From Propionibacteriales bacterium (lineage in GTDB: Bacteria > Actinomycetota > Actinomycetes > Propionibacteriales > Nocardioidaceae), in the NCBI GenBank assembly GCA_025929075.1, contig JAICMS010000001.1, positions 38,097 through 102,096 on the forward strand: 64,000 bases of DNA. Reading direction: 5' to 3'. The notes beneath the pieces are model-generated. The model was not told the origin of the DNA. It did not search any database and saw only the letters and a list, made by a program, of their open reading frames with translations. Positions 52,819 to 62,045 of the stretch are shown here, piece by piece (the first letter of the stretch is position 1; every line of letters starts with the position of its first letter). The position numbers were made by a program, and so were the translations under genes.

Positions 52819-53931
52819 CTAGTGCCCAGCGAGGTTCAGCGTGGTCATGGCCGCGCCGGCGCAAGGGCCGCCTGCGGAGACTTGGACCTGACGGGCTGCA
52901 GAATCAAGCCCGATCACGGCCAGGGTCTCGGTGCGGAACCCGATGGCTGACGCGCCGTCTGGGTGGCGGCAGACGGGTGCCCCATCTTCGTCGTGCGCAT
53001 CGAGCAGCCGGCGAAGTCCTTCGATGTCGAGCGGCCTGCCGACGCCCTTGACCCGCTCGGTCAACAGCCGCTCACGGTCGAAGGTGGTAACGCCCTCGTC
53101 GGCGACGCCCTCACCCGTCGCGAGGCGCGAGTCGAGGAAGTGGTTGGTGTGCACCAGCCAGCCGTTCTCGGGCGCCACCACCGCTGCACCTGCGGGGGAC
53201 ACCTCGACCGCGACAGCGGCGGAGCCGTCGACGACGGTGAGCACCGTGGAGGCGCACACGGGAGCCGACTCGATGATCTCGACGGCCTCGGCGAGGCTGC
53301 CCGCCTGTCCGAGCACCCGCCGCGCGATGAGGTGCACCGGCACGCCGCCGACGACCGCCCCCGCTTCATGGCCCGACGCATCGGAGCGGTGGTGCAGCAT
53401 GTTGAAGTGCAGCCCGACGCCAGCCTCGTTGACGCCGATCTTTGCGAGGATGCCGAACTCGGTCAGCCCGACGAAGGCATACCGGTCACCGCGGACCCTC
53501 TGCAGGTGCCAGCCCGACGCCAGCTCCGCATGCCAGTCCCAGGTTTGGATCGAGACTGCGGAACCCGTCGGCCCGGCCAGCTCCACAACCGTGGAGCACT
53601 CTCCGAGAGTCGCCCGCGCATGCGCGAGCACCTCGGTGCGGGCATTGAGGGCGAGGACGTCGAGTGGGTCGATGCCCGCTCCTGCCGCCACACCGCCAAC
53701 CTCTTCCCACAGCTGGGGGCTCCACTCCCGCAGCGGTTGCTCGCAGGCGGACCCCACTGCTCGGACGTCCACCGCCGGCAGGCCGTAGCTCTCCGCGGTT
53801 GCGGTGAAGATGTCGAGGTACGTCGGCCAACTGGCCGCCAGCGGATCGGCGGCGAACCGACCGCGCTGCCGCCCGCGTTCGCCCGGATCGGCGCTGTCGA
53901 CGACGAGGTGGGCGGGTCCGGACGGCATCAC
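52819..53931 (-). CDS. C45-type peptidase / acyltransferase-like protein
   Basis: The 370-residue protein resembles the peptidase C45 (acyl-CoA:6-aminopenicillanate acyltransferase) family of Ntn hydrolases. The candidate nucleophile is Cys112 in LGECSTVVELAG, preceded by the conserved LALNARTEVLAH segment. An N-terminal ERGRQRGRFAADP motif is also typical. In known members the precursor is cut before this Cys. The substrate could be an amide-linked acyl compound; it is not known. The start is GTG 53931 or ATG 53928, with no good ribosome-binding site but only 5-8 bases from the rplA stop, so it is probably co-transcribed with rplKA. The insertion of this gene in a ribosomal cluster is unusual. 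Confidence 0.8.
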   Translation of the reverse strand: MMPSGPAHLVVDSADPGERGRQRGRFAADPLAASWPTYLDIFTATAESYGLPAVDVRAVGSACEQPLREWSPQLWEEVGGVAAGAGIDPLDVLALNARTEVLAHARATLGECSTVVELAGPTGSAVSIQTWDWHAELASGWHLQRVRGDRYAFVGLTEFGILAKIGVNEAGVGLHFNMLHHRSDASGHEAGAVVGGVPVHLIARRVLGQAGSLAEAVEIIESAPVCASTVLTVVDGSAAVAVEVSPAGAAVVAPENGWLVHTNHFLDSRLATGEGVADEGVTTFDRERLLTERVKGVGRPLDIEGLRRLLDAHDEDGAPVCRHPDGASAIGFRTETLAVIGLDSAARQVQVSAGGPCAGAAMTTLNLAGH

Positions 53932-53936
53932 TGAGA

Positions 53937-54653
53937 TCAGCCTTCGGTGTCCTCAGCGTTCAGGTTGCGTGTCCGGTTGGGGTCGACCGGGACGCCCGGG
54001 CCCATCGTCGAGGAGAAGGTCACCTTCCGGAGGTACCTGCCCTTGGAGCTTGCCGGCTTGAGTCGCAGGACCTCGTCGAGGGCTGCTGCGTAGTTGTCGA
54101 CCAAGTGCTCAGTCGGGAAAGAGGCCTTGCCGATGATGAAGTGCAGGTTGGCGTGTCGGTCGACACGGAACTCGATCTTCCCGCCCTTGATATCGGTGAC
54201 CGCCTTGGCAACGTCGGGCGTCACCGTGCCGGTCTTGGGGTTGGGCATGAGTCCGCGTGGCCCGAGGACGCGGCCGAGCCGACCCACCTTGCCCATCATG
54301 TCGGGGGTCGCCACGACTGCGTCGAAGTCCAGCCAGCCACCGTTGACCTGGTCGATCAGCTCGTCGGCACCGACGTGGTCGGCGCCGGCAGCCCTCGCCT
54401 CTTCGGCCTTGTCGCCGTTCGCGAAGACGAGCACACGGGCTGTCTTGCCGGTGCCGTGCGGCAGGTTGACCGTCCCCCGGACCATCTGGTCGGCCTTGCG
54501 CGGGTCCACGCCGAGCCGCATGGCGACGTCGATCGTGGCGTCGAACTTCGTCGACGTACTGTCAACCGCGAGCTTGACCGCCTCACGCGGCGCGTAGAGG
54601 GCCTGCCCGTCGACCTGGGCGGCCGCACTCTTGTATGCCTTGCTGCGCTGCAT
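53937..54653 (-). CDS. rplA: 50S ribosomal protein uL1
   Basis: L1 forms the mobile stalk that releases E-site tRNA, and in E. coli it represses its own operon. The 238-residue product from the ATG at 54653 (AAGGA upstream) contains [20 protein letters not shown] and the signature [20 protein letters not shown]. The frame is open six codons further upstream. It follows rplK by 91 bases. Confidence 0.97.
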   Translation of the reverse strand: MQRSKAYKSAAAQVDGQALYAPREAVKLAVDSTSTKFDATIDVAMRLGVDPRKADQMVRGTVNLPHGTGKTARVLVFANGDKAEEARAAGADHVGADELIDQVNGGWLDFDAVVATPDMMGKVGRLGRVLGPRGLMPNPKTGTVTPDVAKAVTDIKGGKIEFRVDRHANLHFIIGKASFPTEHLVDNYAAALDEVLRLKPASSKGRYLRKVTFSSTMGPGVPVDPNRTRNLNAEDTEG

Positions 54654-54744
54654 CTCTGGTTCCTTCCTCATTCACCAGTCGTGGTCGGACGGGCCAGCGC
54701 GGCCCTGCCACATCGGTCGAACGCCTCTGCGTCCGCTTCGAAAC

Positions 54745-55176
54745 TCAGCGGTCGACGGTCACACCCATCGAGCGCGCGGTGCCTTCGACGATCTTCGCAG
54801 CAGCGTCGATGTCGTTGGCGTTGAGATCGGGCATCTTGGTCTCGGCGATCTCGCGTACCTGATCGGCGGTGATCCGGCCGACCTTGTCCTTGTGCGGCAC
54901 CGGAGAGCCCTTGGCCAGGCCGGCGGCCTTCTTGATCAGCTCTGCGGCGGGGGGCGTCTTGGTGATGAAGGTGAACGACCTGTCTTCGTAGATCGTGATC
55001 TCCACCGGAATGACGTTCCCACGCATGGCCTCGGTTGCGGCGTTGTAGGCCTTGCAGAACTCCATGATGTTCACACCATGCGGGCCTAGCGCGGTGCCGA
55101 CAGGCGGAGCGGGAGTGGCCGCGCCGGCCTGCAGCTGCACCTTCACCAGGGCTGCGATCTTCTTCTTGGCAGGCAT
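54745..55176 (-). CDS. rplK: 50S ribosomal protein uL11
   Basis: L11 forms the base of the GTPase-associated centre and the thiostrepton site. The 143-residue product has the proline-rich N-terminal motif [20 protein letters not shown] and the C-terminal RNA-binding domain with [12 protein letters not shown]. The prolines involved in thiostrepton binding look unchanged. The ATG at 55176 is 33 bases after the nusG stop. Confidence 0.98.
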   Translation of the reverse strand: MPAKKKIAALVKVQLQAGAATPAPPVGTALGPHGVNIMEFCKAYNAATEAMRGNVIPVEITIYEDRSFTFITKTPPAAELIKKAAGLAKGSPVPHKDKVGRITADQVREIAETKMPDLNANDIDAAAKIVEGTARSMGVTVDR

Positions 55177-55209
55177 TGTGTTCGTCCTTGGTCGATGCCG
55201 GTGGGTCGG

Positions 55210-56163
55210 TCAGATCTTCTGGATCTGGGTGAAGCTCAGGTCGACGGGGGTCTCCCGGCCGAAGATCTCGACCAGCGCCTTGACGCGCTGGGCGTCGATG
55301 TTGATCTCGGTGATGGTCGCATGGAGGGTCGCGAACGGGCCGTCGACCACCATCACGGAGTCGCCGGCGTAGAAGTCGGTGAACTCGACGGTCGGCCGCT
55401 TGGCCTGGTCGCTCGGGCGCGCCTCCTCCACGACTGCGGGTGCAAGCATCGCCTCCACCTCGGCGAGACTGAGCGGAACCGGCTGGTGGCTGTGGCCGAC
55501 GAACCCGGTGACCGACGGCGTGTGCCGGACCGCGGCCCACGACTCGTCGGTGAGGTCCATCCGGACCAAGACGTAGCCGGGCAGCACAGTGCGCCGCACC
55601 ATCCGGCGCTGACCGTTCTTGATCTCGGCGACCTCTTCCTGGGGCACCCGGACCTCGAAGATGTAGTCCTCCATGTTGAGGGAGGTGCGCCGGTTCTCGA
55701 GGTTGGTCTTGACTCGGTTCTCCATGCCGGAGTAGGTGTGCACGACGTACCAGTCACCCGGCATCGAGTACAGCGACGCCCGGAACTCCTCCAGCGGGTC
55801 GACCGGCTCTGGCTCCTCGGCCGACTCGGTCGCCGGCTCAGCCGACGCTTGGTCGTCCACCGACTCCATGGCCGCCTCGGTCGGCTCTTCCGCGTCCGCC
55901 GATTCGACGCCGCCCTCTCCCGTTGGCCCGTCGTCTTGTGGCTGCTCGTCGAGATGCTCCAGGGGCGCCTCGGGGTTGGCGAAGGGGTCGCTGGCGGCCG
56001 CCAGCTCCTCCACCCGCTCCGCTTCCTCAGCCAGAGTGGTGTCGTCCTCCTCAGCCAGAGTGGTGTCGTCGAGGATGGCCTCCCCAGCGGACTGGGTGGC
56101 GGGAGTTTCGAACGGATGGGTCGTCGGAGCCTCACGCGGCTCGGACGCAGGTTGCTCTGTCAC
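55210..56163 (-). CDS. nusG: Transcription antitermination factor NusG with long acidic N-terminus
   Basis: NusG binds RNA polymerase and Rho or S10, linking transcription to translation. The NGN domain starts near residue 137 ([20 protein letters not shown]), and the KOW domain is near residue 265 ([19 protein letters not shown]). The first 135 residues form a Glu/Asp/Ala/Pro-rich extension, much longer than in E. coli, and include the duplicated DDTTLAEE unit. Acidic NusG extensions are known in actinobacteria. The start is GTG at 56163. It lies 34 bases after secE. Confidence 0.97.
   Translation of the reverse strand: MTEQPASEPREAPTTHPFETPATQSAGEAILDDTTLAEEDDTTLAEEAERVEELAAASDPFANPEAPLEHLDEQPQDDGPTGEGGVESADAEEPTEAAMESVDDQASAEPATESAEEPEPVDPLEEFRASLYSMPGDWYVVHTYSGMENRVKTNLENRRTSLNMEDYIFEVRVPQEEVAEIKNGQRRMVRRTVLPGYVLVRMDLTDESWAAVRHTPSVTGFVGHSHQPVPLSLAEVEAMLAPAVVEEARPSDQAKRPTVEFTDFYAGDSVMVVDGPFATLHATITEINIDAQRVKALVEIFGRETPVDLSFTQIQKI
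56024..56070 (-). repeat. 24-bp tandem duplication in nusG
   Basis: The 23-base string from 56024 to 56046 is repeated exactly at 56048-56070 (period 24). It encodes the doubled DDTTLAEE in the acidic NusG extension. The exactness suggests a recent in-frame duplication. Confidence 0.9.
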
Positions 56164-56197
56164 TGTCTCTTCTCACAAACCGAATCTGGGCCGACTG

Positions 56198-56437
56198 TCA
56201 GCCGAAGATCTTGAACATCGCCGAGTTGAACGCGTAGTCGAGCACGGACACGAACGCGATCATGAAGCAGACGAAGACGAGGACGACCACGAAGTAGGTG
56301 CTCAGCTGGTCGCGGGTCGGCCAGATGACCTTGCGCAGCTCGGCGACCACCTGGCGAAGGAACAGCCCGAGCCCACCGGGGCCGCCGCCATTGGGCCGAC
56401 GGTCACTGGATGTCCTCGTGGCGCGAACCTCGGTCAC
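56198..56437 (-). CDS. secE: Preprotein translocase subunit SecE
   Basis: SecE clamps the SecY channel. The 79-residue product has a soluble N-terminus, the amphipathic helix GLFLRQVVAELRKVIWPTRD and one membrane segment (YFVVVLVFVCFMIAFVSVL), the minimal form typical of actinobacteria. The start is GTG at 56437. It lies just after tRNA-Trp and before nusG. Confidence 0.95.
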   Translation of the reverse strand: MTEVRATRTSSDRRPNGGGPGGLGLFLRQVVAELRKVIWPTRDQLSTYFVVVLVFVCFMIAFVSVLDYAFNSAMFKIFG

Positions 56438-56494
56438 GCTCGTTCCTTCCGTTGGCGCTCTGGCTCAGGGTCGATGTCGCTTCAGTCGATATCG

Positions 56495-56567
56495 CAGGGC
56501 AGGAGGGACTCGAACCCCCAACCGCCGGTTTTGGAGACCGGTGCTCTGCCAATTGAGCCACTGCCCT
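56495..56567 (-). tRNA. trnW: tRNA-Trp (CCA anticodon)
   Basis: The 73-base cloverleaf begins AGGGCAG, and its acceptor partner is CTGCCCT with discriminator G. The anticodon loop is CTCCAAA, and the T-arm is GGGGG-TTCGAGT-CCCTC. All stems pair. No CCA is encoded. Its position before secE is conserved in actinobacteria. Confidence 0.97.
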
Positions 56568-56743
56568 CCGGCAGCCGGCCGTCGAACCGCCCGGCAAGCC
56601 GGACATGAGGATCGGGGCGACACGGCCACCAAGGACACGAGTGTACGGGGTGCGGGCGGCGAGGTCGAACCGAGCGTAGACGGCAACTGCTCTCCCGCCC
56701 GCCGCGCTCCCGGGGGGAAGCCCCGAGGTGCGACGATGGAACC

Positions 56744-57961
56744 ATGGTAGTGAGCGAAGCCCCCTCCCGGCCGCGCCGAGTGTCCGACCGGATCGGCGGC
56801 CTCGAGCCTTCCGCCACCCTCGCCGTCGACAGTCGGGCGAAGGCGCTCCGTGCGGCGGGCCGGCCCGTCATCGGTTTCGGTGCCGGGGAGCCGGACTTCC
56901 CGACCCCCGACTACATCGTCCACGCCGCCCAGGCTGCGGCGTCCGACCCCCGCAACCACCGCTACACCCCGACTGCCGGGCTGCCGGAGCTGCGGGAGGC
57001 GATCTCCGCGAAGACCGCCCGTGACTCGGGTTTCGCCCCCGCCGCGAGCCAGGTGGTGGTCACCAACGGCGGCAAGCAGGCGGTGTTCCAGGCGTTCGCG
57101 ACATTGCTCGACCCCGGTGACGAGGTGCTGGTGCCGGCGCCGTACTGGACCACCTATCCGGAGGTGATCCGGCTGTCGGGCGGTGTGCCCGTCGCCGTAC
57201 TGGCCGACGAGCGCCAGGGCTACCGGGTCTCGATCGACCAGCTGGAGGCAGCCCGGACGCCGCAGACCAAGGTCCTGATGTTCTGCTCGCCGTCGAACCC
57301 GACGGGTGCCGTCTACTCACCGGACGCCGTCGCCGAGATCGGCCGGTGGGCTCTCGACAACGACCTGTGGGTCGTGACCGATGAGATCTACGAACATCTG
57401 GTGTACGGCGACGCGAGATTCAGCTCGATCCCGGTGCAGACGCCGGAGCTGGCTGACCGGTGTGTCGTGCTCAACGGCGTTGCGAAGACCTATGCGATGA
57501 CCGGTTGGCGGGTTGGCTGGATGATCGGCCCCGCCGACGTCGTCGACGCGGCAACCAATCTGCAGTCGCACACGACGTCCAACGTCTGTAACGTCGCCCA
57601 GCGGGCCGCGCTGGCCGCCGTGTCGGGCGACCTCAGTGCCGTCGCGGAGATGCGGTCGGCGTTCGATCGCCGGCGCAGAACGATCGTGTCGATGCTCAAC
57701 GCGATCGACGGCGTGGTCTGCCCGGAGCCCGAGGGCGCCTTCTACGCCTTCGCATCGGTCAAGGGCGTTCTCGGTCGGCCGATCCGGGGCCGGGCCGTCG
57801 AGTCGTCGGCAAAGTTGGCCGAGATCGTGCTCGAAGAGGTCGAGGTGGCGGTCGTACCCGGCGAGGCGTTCGGCGCGCCGGGATATATCCGGATGTCCTA
57901 CGCGCTCGGCGACGACGACCTGGCGGAGGGCGTCGGCCGGATCCAGTCGCTGCTCGCCTGA
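56744..57961 (+). CDS. aspC: Aspartate aminotransferase-type PLP enzyme
   Basis: This is a fold-type I aminotransferase of 405 residues, likely exchanging amino groups between aspartate and 2-oxoglutarate. [14 protein letters not shown] lies near residue 45, the PLP-contact [12 protein letters not shown] near 181, [10 protein letters not shown] near 214, and the Schiff-base lysine is in [16 protein letters not shown] near 246. The C-terminal arginine for the substrate carboxylate is in [13 protein letters not shown]. The ATG at 56744 has only a weak ribosome-binding site. It diverges from tRNA-Trp and precedes the deaminase gene by 20 bases. Confidence 0.93.
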   Translation: MVVSEAPSRPRRVSDRIGGLEPSATLAVDSRAKALRAAGRPVIGFGAGEPDFPTPDYIVHAAQAAASDPRNHRYTPTAGLPELREAISAKTARDSGFAPAASQVVVTNGGKQAVFQAFATLLDPGDEVLVPAPYWTTYPEVIRLSGGVPVAVLADERQGYRVSIDQLEAARTPQTKVLMFCSPSNPTGAVYSPDAVAEIGRWALDNDLWVVTDEIYEHLVYGDARFSSIPVQTPELADRCVVLNGVAKTYAMTGWRVGWMIGPADVVDAATNLQSHTTSNVCNVAQRAALAAVSGDLSAVAEMRSAFDRRRRTIVSMLNAIDGVVCPEPEGAFYAFASVKGVLGRPIRGRAVESSAKLAEIVLEEVEVAVVPGEAFGAPGYIRMSYALGDDDLAEGVGRIQSLLA

Positions 57962-57981
57962 CGGAGCCGACGATCAGGGAC

Positions 57982-59013
57982 ATGCGGCGGCGGTCGCTGA
58001 CCACGCTGCCGAAGGCCCACCTGCACCTGCACTTCACCGGCTCCATGCGGCACGCCACCGTCGTCGAGCTCGCCGCCGACCAGGGCATCGCGTTGCCGGA
58101 TGCGCTGACCAGAGACTGGCCACCGCAGCTGTCCGCCGCCGATGAGAAGGGCTGGTTCCGGTTCCAGCGGCTTTACGACGTGGCCCGATCGGTGTTGCGG
58201 ACACCCGCACAGGTCTACCGGCTGCTTCTTGAGGCAGCGCAGGACGAGGCGCGTGAGGGGTCGGCGTGGCTGGAAATCCAGGTCGACCCCAGTGGGTACG
58301 CGACCCGGTTCGGCGGTCTGACCGCTTTCACCGAGCTCGTCCTCGACGCAGCCCGGTCCGCTGCCGAAACGAGCGGAGTGCAGGTGGTCGTCATCGTCGC
58401 CGCTAACCGGACGAGGCACCCGCTGGACGCCCGGACGCTGGCCAGGTTGGCCACGCAGTACGCAGGACGGGGGGTGGTCGGTTTCGGATTGTCCAACGAC
58501 GAGCGGCGTGGCGACGCGTTGTCCTTCGCCCGGGCGTTCGCAATCGCCGAGCGGGCTGGTCTGCTGGCGACCCCCCATGCGGGCGAGCTGAGCGGCTCCG
58601 AGAGCGTCTGGAAGTGCCTCGACGCCCTCGGAGCCCGGCGGATCGGACATGGCGTCCGGTCGGTCGAGGACCCGGACCTGGTCGCCGAGCTCGCCCGCAC
58701 TGGGGTGACGCTCGAGCTCTGTCCGTTGTCGAATGTCGGGCTGGGGGTCTATGCCGATCCGGCGGCGGTGCCGCTGCGTGCGCTCTTCGACGCCGGTGTG
58801 CAGATTGCGCTGAGCGCTGACGACCCGCTTCTCTTCGGCTCCCGGCTGGTCGAGCAGTACGAGGTGGCCCGACGCGAGCACGCCTTCACCGACGAGGAGC
58901 TCGCCGCGTTGGCCAGGATGTCGATCTGCGGGTCGACCGCCCCCGAGCAGGCCAAGGACGTCATGCTGAGTGGCGTGGATCGGTGGCTGGCCGAAGAACC
59001 CACAGATCCCTAG
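57982..59013 (+). CDS. Adenosine deaminase family protein
   Basis: This 343-residue zinc hydrolase has the amidohydrolase fold. Zinc ligands are His15 and His17 in PKAHLHLHFTGSM. The catalytic HAGELSGSE motif lies near residue 198, GHGVRSVEDP near 222 and LSADDPLLFGS near 272. The HFTGSM variant differs from the HLDGSL of classic Add but fits a group found at this locus in other actinobacteria as I recall. It probably deaminates adenosine or a related base; specificity is not certain. It is co-directional with aspC and converges on murB. Confidence 0.88.
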   Translation: MRRRSLTTLPKAHLHLHFTGSMRHATVVELAADQGIALPDALTRDWPPQLSAADEKGWFRFQRLYDVARSVLRTPAQVYRLLLEAAQDEAREGSAWLEIQVDPSGYATRFGGLTAFTELVLDAARSAAETSGVQVVVIVAANRTRHPLDARTLARLATQYAGRGVVGFGLSNDERRGDALSFARAFAIAERAGLLATPHAGELSGSESVWKCLDALGARRIGHGVRSVEDPDLVAELARTGVTLELCPLSNVGLGVYADPAAVPLRALFDAGVQIALSADDPLLFGSRLVEQYEVARREHAFTDEELAALARMSICGSTAPEQAKDVMLSGVDRWLAEEPTDP

Positions 59014-59022
59014 CGCCGGAGG

Positions 59023-60066
59023 TCAGAGCGAGCAGCCGACGAGGGTCGGCTCGACGGCGAGGGCGATGCCGAACCGCTCCTGCACACCGTCGCGCAGCGT
59101 CCGGGCAAGGGCGATGAGCTCGGCTGTGGTGGCGTGGCCACGGTTGGTCAGTGCGAGCGGATGCTTTTCTGACAGCTTGACCGAGTCGTCGCCGTACCCT
59201 CTGTCGAAACCGGCGTGCACGATGAGCCAGGCAGCACTCGTCTTGACCAGGCCGTCGGGCTGTGACCAGGCCGGAGCGTCCGGGGGGATCTGATCGGCGG
59301 GGACGATCGGGTTGGTGAAGAAGGAGCCCACGCTCCAGGTGTCGTGGTCGGCTGCGTCGAGGACCATGCCCTTGCCGCGGCGTAACGCCAGCACGGCTGC
59401 CCGGACGTCGCCGAGTGGTGCTCGGCCGTCGACATCGCATCCGAGCCGGGCAGCGAGTTCTGGATAGTGGATCGGCGCGGAGTCGTCGGTGGGCTCGAGG
59501 GCGAAGGTGACCGACCCGACGACGTACCGGTCGGGGTTTCGCTTGAAGAGGCTCGTACGGTATCCGAACTCGCACTCTGCTGATGACAGCGTCTTGGGCT
59601 GCCGGTCGCGCCGGTCGAAGACGTCGACGGCAACGACGGTGTCGGATACTTCCTGACCATAGGCGCCGACATTTTGAATGGGTACGGCGCCGACGGTGCC
59701 GGGTATCCCCGACATCGCCTCGATCCCACTCCACCCTTCGCCCACTGCCCGCTCGACGAAGCGGTCCCAGTCCTCGCCGGCCTCGACGCTGACCAGCACC
59801 GCTCTCGGGCTCGACGATGAACGAGGGGTCGACTCCGGCAGCACTCCGCGGGTGGTCACCCGAACGGCCGTGCCCTGGAAACCCTCGTCGGCGACAACGA
59901 GGTTGCTGCCGCCGCCAACCAGCAGCACGGGCTCGGCGCCGGCGTCGGCCTCCTGCACCAGGTCATAGAGCTCCGTCCGGTCGGTCGCCTCGACCAGCCG
60001 GGTGGCTGGGCCGCCGAGCCGGAGCGTCGTCCAGCGGGACAGCGGCTCTCGTTGCCGCGTCAGCAC
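59023..60066 (-). CDS. murB: UDP-N-acetylenolpyruvoylglucosamine reductase
   Basis: MurB makes UDP-MurNAc, the second step of peptidoglycan precursor synthesis. The 347-residue flavoprotein is type I: FAD-binding LLVGGGSNLVVADEGF near residue 48, MSGIPGTVGAVPIQNVGAYG near 118, the YRTSLFKRN segment and the catalytic Ser in SVGSFFTNP. It ends in AVEPTLVGCSL. The start is GTG at 60066, overlapping the stop of the Had-like gene by 7 bases, so translation may be coupled. Confidence 0.96.
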   Translation of the reverse strand: MLTRQREPLSRWTTLRLGGPATRLVEATDRTELYDLVQEADAGAEPVLLVGGGSNLVVADEGFQGTAVRVTTRGVLPESTPRSSSSPRAVLVSVEAGEDWDRFVERAVGEGWSGIEAMSGIPGTVGAVPIQNVGAYGQEVSDTVVAVDVFDRRDRQPKTLSSAECEFGYRTSLFKRNPDRYVVGSVTFALEPTDDSAPIHYPELAARLGCDVDGRAPLGDVRAAVLALRRGKGMVLDAADHDTWSVGSFFTNPIVPADQIPPDAPAWSQPDGLVKTSAAWLIVHAGFDRGYGDDSVKLSEKHPLALTNRGHATTAELIALARTLRDGVQERFGIALAVEPTLVGCSL

Positions 60067-60461
60067 CGGACCACGGCGCGTGCCATGCCGAGCACCTTCG
60101 CGCCCTGACAGGTGACCGTCAGATCGATGCTGGCCTGGCCATCTCGCACGTCGGTTACCAAACCGGCGACCTCGAGGGCAGCCCCGCAGTCGTCATCGGG
60201 CACCGCCACCGGGCGGCTGAAGCGGGCCCCGAAGGAGACGATGCAGGCCGGGTCGCCGACCCACTCCGTCAGGGCTCGGGCGGCCAGCGCCAGCGTGTAC
60301 ATCCCGTGCGCGACGACTCCGGGAAGCCCGACCGATGTCGCGATCCGGTCGCTCCAATGGATGGGGTTGAAGTCTCCGGACGCCCCGGCGTATCGGATCA
60401 GATCGGCCCGGGTGATCCGGTAGCTGCGCGCGTCGAGGGCCTCGCCGGACTGCCAGGTCAT
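60060..60461 (-). CDS. MaoC-like dehydratase, HadB type
   Basis: The 133-residue hot-dog fold protein has the hydratase motif YAGASGDFNPIHWSD (about 24-38), in which Asp and His are catalytic. VVAHGMYTLALAARAL follows. With the neighbouring HadA-like protein it should form a (3R)-hydroxyacyl-ACP dehydratase, as HadAB does in mycobacterial fatty acid synthase II. Such pairs also occur in non-mycolate actinobacteria. Its ATG overlaps the stop of the hadA-like gene (ATGA). Confidence 0.88.
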   Translation of the reverse strand: MTWQSGEALDARSYRITRADLIRYAGASGDFNPIHWSDRIATSVGLPGVVAHGMYTLALAARALTEWVGDPACIVSFGARFSRPVAVPDDDCGAALEVAGLVTDVRDGQASIDLTVTCQGAKVLGMARAVVRC

Positions 60462-60871
60462 GCGGCGGCGGCCCGGTGGGCGAGGGTGGCGAATGCGGTC
60501 GCGACCGGCTCGCCGGACGTCGTACGCACGCTGGTCCTCGTCGCGATCAGGTCGGTTCCCGCCGTGGACCGCACCGAGTCCACGGTCAGCTCGGCGAAGA
60601 GCTCGTCGCCGGCCCGGACGGGGCGGACGACGTCGAACCGCTGCTCCGCGTGCACGACGTTGTGCAGCTCGATGCCGACGCCGGGCTCGGTCATCAGCCG
60701 GGTGAGTGCCTGGAAGGCCACGACGATCGGGAAGGTCGGAGGCGCTATCGAGCCGCCGTCAAGCGGCTCGGCGCCGACGGCGGCGGTGAACTCGGCGATC
60801 TTCTCCCGGCTGACGGTGTACGGCGGCGTCGGCGCGAACGTCCGACCCGCCAGGCCGGGATCGAGCGCCAC
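60458..60871 (-). CDS. MaoC-like subunit, HadA type
   Basis: The 137-residue hot-dog protein is related to the N-terminal MaoC-like (HadA/HadC) group, which lacks the catalytic Asp-His motif and stabilises the acyl chain. TVSREKIAEFTAAVGAEPL, APPTFPIVVAFQALTRLM and HAEQRFDVVRPVRAGDEL are typical. It starts with GTG at 60871, 4 bases after rpmG. It forms an overlapping pair with the HadB-like gene. Confidence 0.85.
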   Translation of the reverse strand: MALDPGLAGRTFAPTPPYTVSREKIAEFTAAVGAEPLDGGSIAPPTFPIVVAFQALTRLMTEPGVGIELHNVVHAEQRFDVVRPVRAGDELFAELTVDSVRSTAGTDLIATRTSVRTTSGEPVATAFATLAHRAAAA

Positions 60872-60875
60872 CTCG

Positions 60876-61046
60876 TCAGCGGGTCTCGCGGTGAGCCGTG
60901 TGACGGCGGCAACGAGGACAGAACTTCTTCAGCTCCATCCGGTCAGGGTCGTTGCGGCGGTTCTTGCGCGTGATGTAGTTGCGCTCTTTGCACTCAGTGC
61001 ACGCCATCGTGATCTTCGGCCTGACGTCGGTGTTCTTGCTTGCCAC
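60876..61046 (-). CDS. rpmG: 50S ribosomal protein bL33, zinc-binding form
   Basis: The 56-residue L33 has Cys16-x2-Cys19 and Cys43-x2-Cys46, so it is the zinc-containing form. It begins [20 protein letters not shown]. The GTG at 61046 follows GGGAGAG. The start of the Had-like gene lies 4 bases downstream. It is preceded by tRNA-Met, and the pair is conserved in actinobacteria. Confidence 0.96.
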   Translation of the reverse strand: MASKNTDVRPKITMACTECKERNYITRKNRRNDPDRMELKKFCPRCRRHTAHRETR

Positions 61047-61097
61047 GGGTCTCTCCCTCAAGGTCGTCCGCCCGGCGCAGCCTGATCCGAGCGGTGG

Positions 61098-61171
61098 TAG
61101 CGGGGGCGGGACTCGAACCCGCGACACCACGATTATGAGCCGTGTGCTCTGACCACCTGAGCTACCCCGCC
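61098..61171 (-). tRNA. trnM: tRNA-Met (CAT anticodon)
   Basis: The 74-base cloverleaf starts GGCGGGG and pairs with CCCCGCT (first pair G-U). The anticodon loop is CTCATAA. The T-arm GCGGG-TTCGAGT-CCCGC is perfect. CCA is encoded at 61097-61095. The paired first base indicates an elongator rather than an initiator tRNA. Confidence 0.96.
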
Positions 61172-61220
61172 GCCGGGCGTGGGACCGGACTGCTCGGGTG
61201 CCGAACAGGCTCGTTCCCAG

Positions 61221-61293
61221 AGCCCCAATACGGAATCGAACCGTAGACCTTCTCCTTACCATGGAGACGCTCTACCGACTGAGCTATTGGGGC
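61221..61293 (-). tRNA. trnT: tRNA-Thr (GGT anticodon)
   Basis: The 73-base cloverleaf has acceptor GCCCCAA / TTGGGGC and discriminator T. The anticodon loop is ATGGTAA with stem TCTCC / GGAGA. The T-arm is TACGG-TTCGATT-CCGTA. No CCA is encoded. Confidence 0.96.
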
Positions 61294-61368
61294 AGGCGAC
61301 GATCGAGGATACACAGGCGCAGGATCGCCGCGCGAATCGGCTGATCGGATGGCCAGCGGAGAGGTCAG

Positions 61369-61450
61369 TGGCAGGTGTTGGATTCGAACCAACGTAGGCG
61401 ATGCCGACGGTTTTACAGACCGTTCCCTTTGGCCGCTCGGGCAACCTGCC
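61369..61450 (-). tRNA. trnY: tRNA-Tyr (GTA anticodon)
   Basis: This is an 82-base class II tRNA. The acceptor is GGCAGGT / ACCTGCC with discriminator A, and the anticodon loop is CTGTAAA. A 13-base variable arm precedes GTTGG-TTCGAAT-CCAAC. The order Tyr, Thr, Met in front of rpmG suggests one transcript. Confidence 0.96.
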
Positions 61451-61542
61451 AGTCGCGCACGCACACGTCGTACCGCGAGCAGCGAGAATACCCCACGGCC
61501 TAGGGTTGAGGCACAGCCCGGGAGGCGTCGAGGGAGACCACC

Positions 61543-62037
61543 ATGGCCAGCGAGTCGTCGTTCGACATCGTCAGCAAGATCGACCACCAGGAGGTCGACA
61601 ACGCACTGAACCAGGCCGCCAAGGAGATCTCCCAGCGCTTCGACTTCAAGAACACCGGCGCCTCCATTCGTTGGCAAGGTGACCAGGGCATCGCGATCAC
61701 AGCCAACGCCGAGGACCGGGCTCGGGCGGTGCTGGAGGTCTTCCGCGACAAGCTCGTCAAACGTGGCCAGTCGCTGAAGATGCTCGACCCGAGCGAGCCG
61801 CGCACCTCCGGCAAGGAGGTCCGGATCGACGTCGCGCTGAAGGAGGGGATCAGCAGCGAGCAGGCCAAGAAGGTCTCCAAGCTGGTCCGCGACGAGGGAC
61901 CCAAGGGTGTCAAGGTGCAGATCATGGGCGAGGAGCTGCGCGTCAGCGCCAAGAAGAAGGACGACCTGCAAGAGGTCATCTCTCTGGTCAAGGGCGCCGA
62001 TTATGACTTCGCCGTCCAGTTCACCAATTACCGCTAG
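61543..62037 (+). CDS. YajQ family nucleotide-binding protein
   Basis: The 164-residue protein has two ferredoxin-like folds. It begins ASESSFDIVSKIDHQEVDNA and ends DYDFAVQFTNYR, both strong family marks. YajQ proteins bind nucleotides; one homologue binds cyclic di-GMP, and others bind tRNA or GTP. Which applies here is unknown. The ATG at 61543 follows GGGAG. It diverges from the tRNA cluster and converges on the antiporter gene. Confidence 0.94.
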   Translation: MASESSFDIVSKIDHQEVDNALNQAAKEISQRFDFKNTGASIRWQGDQGIAITANAEDRARAVLEVFRDKLVKRGQSLKMLDPSEPRTSGKEVRIDVALKEGISSEQAKKVSKLVRDEGPKGVKVQIMGEELRVSAKKKDDLQEVISLVKGADYDFAVQFTNYR

Positions 62038-62045
62038 CCGCCGGC

